Both the position numbers and the translations under genes were made by a program. A DNA stretch of 64,000 nt from Protea cynaroides (taxonomy: Eukaryota; Streptophyta; Magnoliopsida; Proteales; Proteaceae). The notes under the pieces were generated by a model. The model was not told the DNA's origin, did not search any database, and worked only from the letters and a program-made list of their open reading frames with translations. Positions 47,847 through 56,044 of the stretch are shown piece by piece. Location of the stretch: assembly GCA_028583415.1 (NCBI GenBank), contig CM053265.1:30745343-30809342 (forward strand). Reading direction: 5' to 3'. The first letter of the stretch is position 1, and each line of letters begins with the position of its first letter.

Positions 47847-49124
47847 ATGGCCCGTACCAAAGTGCCAAGATTGCGTGATCCACTCCTCTTCCGTTCGAAT
47901 GAAGCTGAGGCACAGTATGCTGACTATGCCCGTAAGAAAGTGGAAGGGGGTCGCATGGTGAACTTGGCTGAGCTAGCCTTGTTCAGTGTAGAGGGAGCAT
48001 TCGGTGACATGGGGTGGCTCCCTGTCATCACATACGACGCGTGCACATGTCCAGACTTGGTGCGCCAGTTCTATTGTAATCTCCAGGTGGTGAGGGATTA
48101 CAATGATGTCGAGCGTGGTCAGGAGTTGCGCATCACTAGCTACGTCAAAGGGGTGCACATCTCCTTTGATTATCGGCAGCTGGCCGATCTGTTGGGCATT
48201 GCCTATGATGGCCCTATGGTGTACTATGCGCCGGGAGAGCCACATTTTGTTGAGATGGAGATGAGAGCTGAGATCGACAATCAGTTGCTCCGTCCCGATA
48301 GATGGCAGATGAGAGCTTGCTACTTGCGTCCATCTCCACGAGTCTTCTCGCAAGATTATCCAAAGATAATCTGATTCCGCAGAGTGGGCACTATGAGAGG
48401 GTGTCTCGGCTAACGCAGTTCTTGATCTACAAAGATATGCACTCGACAGCCGGTCTGCCTTCCTTACATCATCATGCGGACGATGATCAGTGCCACATTG
48501 TCCGGTCATAGGGGTAATCTACCCTATGGACGCATGATTACAGTGCTACTAACCCGTTTGGGGGTGGATCTGGTTGATGAGAAGATCCAGGAGAAGACCT
48601 TCTCGTCGCCTCTAGATTGGGAGGCTATCTGCAAGATGGGGCTACGAGATGCGGAGGTTAGTGATGAGGAGAGGAACGCGATGGTGCGCCCTCACACTTG
48701 GGTTGAGATGGCTGATGCTGAGGCTGCTGCTAGGGCTCGTGGGGATCCGGTCGACAATGATCGCTTATATATGGATGTCGATGCGATACCACCGCCATCA
48801 CCTAAGCATGCGGATCGGGCTGGTACTTCTGCTGCGGCGGCTTCGGTACCCGAGTCCAGTCCTTTTCATGATGCTGGTCCTTCACGCCCACCAGCTGATG
48901 ACGTGCTGAGTATGTTTCACGAGATTAGAGAGGCTCAGCGTGCATCGGATTTGAGGATAGGGGAGCTCCTACACGCTCAGCGCTGGACTGATCAGAGGGT
49001 GGCTGATCTCACAGCTAGTTTGTAGACGACTCAGACCCAGGTGGCATGGTTGACTAGGGTCTATGCCGAGGACTATGACAGAAATCGTGAGGCACCGCCT
49101 CCTCCTTCGCCTCCAGCTTCCTGA
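47847..49124 (+). pseudogene. Antisense gene in Tekay leader: putative plant transposon protein family
   Basis: Runs opposite to gag-pol, between the primer site and gag. From ATG 47847 (MARTKVPRLRDPLLF) it reads VRQFYCNLQVV, VKGVHISFDYRQLADLLGI and YLRPSPRVFSQ. In a second frame (about 48360-48460) it reads LIPQSGHYERVSRLTQFLIY; it then returns to the first frame with LPYGRMITVLLTRLGVDL. A Pro/Ser-rich region and a short coiled-coil-like C-terminus (IREAQRASDLRIGELL) follow. A TAG at 49023 is followed by 32 more open codons to TGA 49122. The pattern (FY.NL, V.GV.I, L.P..R....) resembles the plant family annotated as putative plant transposon protein. Function is unknown. Two frame changes and one stop make this copy defective. 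GC content is higher than its neighbours, and it has probable intron signals upstream. Confidence 0.68.
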
Positions 49125-49386
49125 TTGTACTTTACTTTTTCTTGTACTACAGAGTAACTGTCCGAGTTATGGACTGTACTCTGCTTTAGCGATGTATATA
49201 CGTTTTGGTTCTCTTACTCCTTGTATGTAACTGATTTTCCCTTTAATAGATGCATTATTCTCTTTTTAATTCGGTTTCAATCATCACTTGTGCTTACAAT
49301 GCATTTGTATTAAAGCTTTTAATTTATCCTATCTCAGTTCACAATGGTCTTGAATGTGTGTCAGTTCGGCGGGCAAGGCCTGAGAT
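49125..49386. other. Non-coding stretch between antisense gene end and primer site
   Basis: Follows the antisense stop and is T-rich on the plus strand, with TTGTATGTAACTG and AATAGATGCATT segments that could serve as plus-strand 3' end signals. No gene is seen. Confidence 0.5.
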
Positions 49387-49398
49387 GCTCTGATACCA
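49387..49398 (-). other. Tekay primer-binding site (initiator Met tRNA)
   Basis: The minus strand reads TGGTATCAGAGC, three bases inside the 5' LTR. It is the standard plant initiator-Met primer site. Confidence 0.93.
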
Positions 49399-51189
49399 AG
49401 TTGTCACACCCCAATTCCACACTGTTCAGAATGGTGTGATGAACCGCTAAATAACCAACGGTTCAACCAGGATCTCTAATAGGCTATCCCCGCGTTATCC
49501 GAACTTTACACGCATCCACAATCACAATCAGAGTAACTCACAATAGCGGAAAATTTATAAATAATATGAACTGAGAACTAAGATGATACCCATAAATAAT
49601 AGCAAATTATTCTGTGTTTAACTGAGACATAAATATTTAAATACCAAATACATGTCTTATAAATCCAATAAAGAAACCTACAAAAAATATCTAATCAAAT
49701 ACACACGAGTTGCACTCGCAGGAGGGATCGTGTGTATCGTCTTCAGCTCCAACTTCCAGGGCTGCAACGTTTCCGTATGCCGACGCGTTCATATAATCTT
49801 CAACTGTATAACCTGCATCATCAACTAAAATATTCGACGTCGAGGGGTGAGCACACAACACGGCTCAGTGAGTAGCCAAAACAATGCAACAATACATATG
49901 CATGCAAAAATCAATTTATATCTTTGGTCTTGGTTTATAGTTTGCAATGTGCAATAGAAAGGTTGGGTGGTCAAAGGTTAACGTTTATTGACACCGCCTC
50001 TATACACAGGGTGTGGAAGCCCGCCCGAAGGTTAACGTTTATCGTCGTCCCCATCCACCCTACCATAACATTATACAACAAAGGTTAACGTTTATTGCTA
50101 TATAATGCTATACCAACACGTAAGCCCCTGTTAGCGAGGGCTTGCAAACTAGGCTCGCTGCTAACCAATCCTAATGCCAAACAGTGTATCCAAGCCCTCA
50201 CCCCAGCATCCCTCAAAATATCCATAGAGATAGAGCTAAGGCCCCCCGGTAGAGTCAGAGACTACAAGGACCGAGACCACCTCCCCTGATACTCTACGAC
50301 ATAATAGTTCTGCTAAGGTAATGGCGATACGACGATGCCAATGCACAAGACTTGAGTTAGAGATAGAGCTAGAGTGTTGAGACCCGCCAAAGGTTAACGT
50401 TTATTGACGTTCTCATCACACCTCCCCTGATACTCGCTCGCATCAAGCACATCAACCACACACATACAAGCACATGCCTATTCCTATCATCATCATCATC
50501 ATCATGTTATAAACAATAAAGTAAATATGCATGAACAAGTAATAGAAATATTGGATGGCATGCTGTATGCACATTACAAACATATTCGCATAGAATCAAA
50601 CATGGCATAGCACTCAAGAAAATAAAACAGTTTATTATTAACCAATTTAGTTTGGGGTAAAGGTTCCTCACCTTAGCTTGCTAATAGATACTTTTACAAG
50701 ATTTAAAATCACCTTTATAATGTTATTATATTGCTAGCAAACCTAACAAAGTCGATAGAATTTAATTAAAATTAATTCAGAATTTAAAAACCATTCTGTC
50801 AACTAAGGGTCGATGCTAGGGTCGATGCTAGGGTCGATGGGTCTATCGACCCTTCCTCCATTCTGAACTTCCCGAATGCCGAGGGTCGATGGTCGAAACA
50901 CCTAGGGTCGGATGGTCTATCGACCCTCGGTGCGACCCTTCGTGCACTCTGGTCCAATTTCCACTTTTAATCCATTCTTCGTATTTGGGGTTCTATGGCT
51001 TGCTTCCTACATTCATTCAACAGTCAATCCATGGTCTAGAACCATGTATAATCCATTTAGATAGCTTTCGTGCATCCTACTTTGGTTTTCCATGAAAACC
51101 TAACCATGGATGGATGGTTTGGGTTTCTCCGAAATCCTACACTCAACCATATCTAACCTAAGGTCTGTAGAAACTCATGGAATTAGTAT

Positions 51190-51200
51190 CCATACCTGAG
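51190..51200 (-). promoter_or_regulatory. Predicted splice donor in the Tekay 5' LTR
   Basis: The minus strand reads CTCAG|GTATG, about 150 bases after the TATA-like box. Equivalent donors occur at 4817 (AAG|GTATGG), 14229 (CAG|GTATGG), and in the related right-hand LTRs at 56480 (GAG|GTAAGT) and 61336 (GAG|GTAAGT). Conservation at the same relative place supports function. Confidence 0.5.
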
Positions 51201-51339
51201 AAGATTACTTTTCTCTGTAATTTCTTCTCCTTTTTGCTAGATTCTCTTCCTTGCCTCTCTTCTTCCTCCTTTCCTTCTTCTCTCTTTCTCTCAATTCAAT
51301 TAGGGTTGTGAAAGGAGTGAAAGTGGCTTAGGGACGTCC

Positions 51340-51347
51340 TTTAAATA
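51340..51347 (-). promoter_or_regulatory. TATA-like box of the Tekay 5' LTR
   Basis: The minus strand reads CTATTTAAAGG at the place where the older family LTRs have TATATAAG and TATAAATA. It is slightly off consensus. Confidence 0.55.
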
Positions 51348-51704
51348 GACTAGGAATGTCCTATAATAATCCCATTGAGATTTGGAAAGAATCCCAACCA
51401 AAAATTAAGAAATTTCCTAATTTCAGTTTCGTCAGAAACCGAGGGTCGATGATCCCGTCGACCCTAGGGTCTTAAGCTGTCCGACCCTCCCTTCAAAACT
51501 GAGGGTGTGACTTTCTATTTTGGGAGGTCCGACCTTGCTTAGCTGGGTGTGTGACCCTTCCGTAAAATTAAATGTTTTTGGGTCGATTTTATACCTGGGA
51601 TCTCGATCTCCTTCATGCCCTTGGTCCATTGGACTCGACCATGATGGGTAAACCTGGTTCAAGGTGGTAAGACCGGGTTAGTTTGCCACGGGTCTTACAG
51701 AATC

Positions 51705-54700
51705 AATTTCATCATTTTTCCATAATCTGATCAATTCCATCATATTACCACAATTGGATCAATTCCAATCAATTTCCACACAATGGGATCAATTTCTTTC
51801 AAATTCCACAATCGGATCAATTTCGTCACATTAAATTTCACTCATGATCAAAGGCTAATAATTTTATGACATAAAAACTTAATATCAAATAGCCACAAAA
51901 TCACATTAAAACCGAATGTCCAATTTTCACATTGCCATATTTTAATTCATGATTGAATGGGACCGAAGGGGAACTAGAGAGATGCGGATCAGGGCGTAGC
52001 AAATATGAGAGGATGCTAATCAAATGCATTAGGACTTGCAGATTAATGGTGGGGATTTAATCAAGGCTTGTGCTGGTCATGGAGGTAGTCGGTGAGTTGG
52101 TGATGTTGTGCAGGCCAAGTGGTGAGGTGTGTAAGGTTGATGAAGGCATGGGTAATGCGATGTGAATAACTGTTGGATGGATGGGCTTAAATGTCACGGG
52201 TTTGATGGAAGTGCTGCAAGGTGTTGTTACGGGTAGGCTGGCTAGGTGTATTGGTGATAGTGAGTGATTAGGGTATATGGAGGGTATTTGGCTTATGTTG
52301 TGCAAGTGTAGGTGCCATGCAAAGGATCGATGAGTTGTTGAGCAGTGAGAGATGAAGGACAAGTGTTAAGTGGTGGTGGTAATAGGCTGGGTGGATCAAG
52401 GTGGCATGGATTTGAGTTACCTCAGCCACGGGTTCTGCAGAGGATGTTATCGGGTTCAATGGACAGATCGATGGTGGGTTCGATGGATGTATGGGTGGAC
52501 AGCAATGGTGATTGTTGAAGTAGCTGGGCTTCTTGTGATGGCTACGATAAGGTGTGTAGCAGCAGGTTGGTTTGCAAGGTCGGTTTGCAGTCGCTGCAGA
52601 ATAGGTGGGGGATTACTTACTGGATTGATTTGCTGGTTAGGGAGATTGGAAATAGATAGAGGTTGAAGACTAAACAACAAAGTTGGGGCTTACTTGGATT
52701 GTAGCTGGTTCTACTTCTTCTTCCTCCCTTTCGATTTGCTTCTCTCTTTGCATCTGCTTCTTCTGCTTTCCCCCTCAATCCCTATCTTTTTCCTCTTCTT
52801 TGAAGTTGCTTCTCTGCTTCCTATTCGGCTCCCTCTCTCTTCTTCTCCAATTTTTCTCCTCTGATTTCCTATTTTTAGAGCTGCGCCAACCTAGCTCCCT
52901 CTCTCTATTCTCTCAATCATCTATTAGATTCTTTTTTTTTCTCTTTTTCCCTCCTTAGTCTCTCTCTCGATCTTCTATTTCTCCCTCTCTCTGATTTTTT
53001 CCTTTTTTTTTCTCCTTTTTCTCACATTCCAAAAAAAAAAAACTTCCTCTTAGAGCTACCCATATTTCTTTCCTTTTTCAATGTTTGTCTCTCTAATTTT
53101 CCCCTGCTCCTCTTTTCTCTCGATCTTCTCTATCTCTCCTCTCTCAATCTGATTATGAATTCCTCTCATCTCTTAACTTCTCTCAATCCTTTTTTCTACT
53201 TTCTCTTTTCTTCATTCTTTCCTTATCCGATTCTTCTATTTCAGTTGGATCTCCTTCCTAAAAGCCTTATGTCGAGTTATCTTCTTTCCTATCGAATCTC
53301 TTTTCATATCTTAATTGATCCTTCCCCTGGCCAGATCATTTCTTTCCATCCTAAGTTGCCATGCACCGGCCTCTTTTTTCCCTTCTTAATTCTAGACCAA
53401 CAACCACCTAACATTTTTCTCATTCTTTCCTAATGTCGGCCAAAATCTCATCTCTTTACTCTTTCTTTTAAAACTTACACACAACCAGCTGCCTATTTCT
53501 TTCCATTTTTTTATTATCGAGATATCAATTTCACTTTCTTTCCATACTAAGTCAACCCATTAAATATTATGCGAATCCCTTATAGACTCCATGCAATAAT
53601 ATAATTTAATATACATGTATTGAATACAATATAGTATACATAGTATAATATGTACATGACACAATATAGTATACGTATATGTATAATAATATATGCATAC
53701 ATCACATATGGGTTGACTGGTTCGAGTTGACTAGCCTGGACTAACTTGGGTTGACTGGGTTGGGCTGAGGCTAGCTTGACATGAGCTGACCTGGTTGGGC
53801 CAAGATTGGTTTTTTCTCTTTATCATTTCATGGGCCATTTTCGTTGCCACTTCGCATGGAATTTTTTGATGGCCTTTGCTCCAAATTTTCTATGATTACT
53901 TTGTGAAAAACTAAAAATGAGAAATACTGGAGCTTGAATCACCTCATTCGGATGTAAAATGGCCAACTTATGAATTTTTAAAGTTAAAACATACCAATTT
54001 ACGATGATTCAACTAACAACTCTGCATGGGATGCCTCAGAGGCTCTGCCTCAAATTCTACACATTCACTTTGTAGAGCACTAAAAATGAGGAATAATGGC
54101 ACTAGAATCATCTCATTTGGGTGTTAGATATTAAAATTATGATGAATTAAAATTTAAGTGGGCATATCGGCTTACGGCTCCATACGGGATCCTTGGAGAC
54201 CTTTGCTCCAGATTTTCCATGTCCATTTTGTAGAGCACCAAAATGAGGAATAATGGCACTAAAATCACCTCATTTGGACGTCAGATGAGGAAGATATGAG
54301 AAGATGAAGTTTAAATAATTAAACTTATGATAATTTGCATACGGGCCCTTAGATAATTGTTATTATTTTCAGAAAATACCCTTATTCCTATTTGACGACT
54401 AAAATCGCCATATCTTCTTCATTTCATATCAGAATTGAGCGATTCTGGTTTCATTTCAAAGATATTTCCGAGACCTATGCATCCATATAGATTGCAACCC
54501 ATGACCTTGTTGTGAGGCTCATCGAAAACTATGTCAAAGTCATGCCAAAAAATCCAAACCTTGCATTGGGATCCACTAACTTGCCTTATGGTTTCACTTA
54601 AACTTCTGGACACTGGGGATCATCTCAGATCCTCTCAAAATACTATAGAGAGCATGCCAAGATTGATCGACTATTAATTTAAGAGAGTTTACTCGCCTCC

Positions 54701-54798
54701 CTTGTATTTTCCAAACTTTCTCTCATCTCTCCCACTTTGTTGTCTACACTCCAGTATGACTTTGTTCAGCTAGGGATGGCAAAAATGGGGTGCTTACA
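51705..54798 (-). repeat. Terminal 3.1 kb of element A's LTR
   Basis: Continues the GGATCAATT repeats (51705-51830). It then holds about 700 bases with GGTG-rich units (52040-52680), a CT-rich block (52700-53160), an AT-rich ATATA block (53580-53700), GGTTGACTGG repeats (53700-53800) and 160-base repeats (53820-54370), ending GGGGTGCTTACA at 54798. The layout parallels element C's LTR. Several frames of 60-100 codons here are unsupported. Confidence 0.8.
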
Positions 54799-55371
54799 CT
54801 GGTACAAGATAGCATAACATGGAGCAAGAATGAGATGTATTAGTTCAGACCATAGCAGGGTTTATTTAATGTTATCTGTATAGTATTGAAAAGAGGTATA
54901 TGAAATCATTTTTTTTAGAATGTTTATGTTATAGTTTTGTATGCTTGCATGTAAATCCTACCAAATAGGTATTCATTCATGAGCATTAACTCATACCAGT
55001 TGATGATCATGTTTTACAGATAAGCAAAGTAGAGGCAAGGATAAGCTAGTGAGTAATGAAAGTCCAAGTGGGGAACCGGTTACCCCTTTGGCACATAATT
55101 AAATGATTAATTATGAGATTTGATTTTATATGTATTTTATAAATAAGGTTTTCATAATGTTTTCAGCCACCAGATGTTAAAATTTATGTATGTTTAAGAG
55201 TTTCATTGTTACTATGTACAGGTCATGTATGATTGAGGTATGGATGGTTTATGTTATGAAGATGTAATAAAAAAAAAATTTGTACCAGGACTTTCTAAGC
55301 AGATTTATATACATCTTGATTTATTTATGTTTGGACATCCAATCTTACCCACTCCTAGAAAAGCTGTTACA
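54799..55371 (+). repeat. 3' part of a plus-strand LTR cut by element A
   Basis: Ends CTGTTACA at 55371 and is followed by an initiator-Met-type primer site, which shows it is a 5' LTR on the plus strand. Its start is missing because element A lies against it at 54798; the remainder should lie beyond A's other end. The composition (AT-rich, TTTTACAGATAAGCAAAG) resembles the tail of a Tekay/Del LTR. Confidence 0.6.
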
Positions 55372-55375
55372 GTGG

Positions 55376-55387
55376 TGGTATCATAGC
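55376..55387 (+). other. Degenerate initiator-Met primer-binding site
   Basis: Reads TGGTATCATAGC, one base from TGGTATCAGAGC, four bases after the LTR end. Confidence 0.68.
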
Positions 55388-56044
55388 AAATGAATCTCTG
55401 GTCTAGGTATATGTATATATGTTTAGAACTGGTGGCTTAGGATTAGCAAAGCATAAGTTACCTAAGTTGAAATTTGGTATCTTAAGAAAAGGATAAATTA
55501 ATCATATGATAGAACTAAGATGTATTAGTATTCTTGTCTATAGCACGATCTTTAGAGGCTAGCAGATATATAGAGGTTATAGTTTAGAGGTTAAAGAAAA
55601 GTATTTCCATTAGATGATCCTGTTGTGGACATAAGATCTAAGTGTTATTCGGGGCAATGACTGATTGTTTACATGCTTGTCTTTTCCTTTTGCTTGAAAA
55701 GGAAGATAATTTCATATTTCAAAGAAAGTTGAAATTCAAGTAGGCAGTAGTATGAAGATTTCTAATCTATAGTAAACATATAATATGACTATTTTTAAGC
55801 GAAGGAATTTATGGGACTCAGCAGTGAAATTGTTTTGTTAGATCATAAAATGAATTGTTGAGTTTCCAAGTATTTTGTGAAGTTATTATATGAACTATTA
55901 TAGGATAGATAGTGAAGGCTGAAGCCATATCCACTCAGGTATGGAAACTCTTGCTAATACAAGTTCATATTAATTGTTATGGGATTTGTATGAATGCTAG
56001 TTATGAGGTAGAATTATAAAAAAATTAGGTAATGAAAGGATATG
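55388..56044 (+). other. Leader of the plus-strand element, non-coding
   Basis: About 650 AT-rich bases after the primer site. No gag frame is seen before the sequence changes to an LTR start at 56045. Nothing else is recognised. Confidence 0.45.

Larger units (their letters stand above)
39901..51699 (-). mobile_element. Full-length Tekay-type chromovirus with antisense gene
   Basis: LTRs 39901-42199 and 49402-51699 start TGTCACACCCC and end GGTCTTACA. The target duplication GAATC is at 39896-39900 and 51700-51704. The initiator-Met primer site is at 49387-49398 and the polypurine tract at 42200-42208. Minus-strand gag, protease, reverse transcriptase, RNase H, integrase and chromodomain lie between. 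The LTRs show roughly twenty differences in the first kilobase by eye, so insertion is fairly recent, yet gag-pol has several frame changes. Between the primer site and gag sits a 2.5-kb extra segment with a GGGTCGATG cluster and an opposite-strand gene. Chromodomain, initiator-Met primer site and LTRs of about 2.3 kb suggest Tekay/Del lineage. Confidence 0.93.
49402..51699 (-). repeat. Tekay 5' LTR
   Basis: 2298 bases, the partner of 39901-42199. It carries the promoter (51340-51347), the predicted splice donor (51194-51195), GTTAAC motifs (about 49973, 50025, 50080, 50390) and GGGTCGA clusters (50803-50940, 51440-51560). Confidence 0.95.
1..54798 (-). mobile_element. Element A: Tat-lineage (Ogre-like) Ty3/gypsy retrotransposon, 3' end outside window
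   Basis: Minus-strand LTR retrotransposon that hosts the other insertions left of 54798. Reading leftwards from 54798 the order is 5' LTR, primer-binding site, leader, gag, protease, reverse transcriptase, RNase H, a second archaic RNase H, then integrase cut off at base 1. The second RNase H between RNase H and integrase, and a primer site of tRNA-Arg type, are hallmarks of the Tat clade. The 3' LTR and left target duplication lie outside the window. Every coding block carries stops or frame changes, so it is a decayed copy. The blocks are separated by four later insertions (1529-5467, 12449-14720, 14736-37998, 39901-51699). Confidence 0.87.
11730..54798 (-). repeat. 5' LTR of element A, split by three insertions
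   Basis: LTR sequence is present in four pieces: 11730-12448, 14726-14735, 38004-39900 and 51705-54798, about 5.7 kb in total. It starts TGTGAGGAT next to the primer site and ends GGGGTGCTTACA at 54798. The order of internal landmarks matches the LTRs of element C: TTGGAGTCGCCACCTAGATTAAGG near the start, CCTACGTAT hairpin modules, AATGG-type degenerate repeats, a CT-rich block, an ATATA-rich block, GGGTTGACTGG repeats, 160-base degenerate repeats, then the terminus. Removing the insertions at their target duplications restores continuity. An additional (GAATAT)n microsatellite lies at about 12362-12396. Confidence 0.85.
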
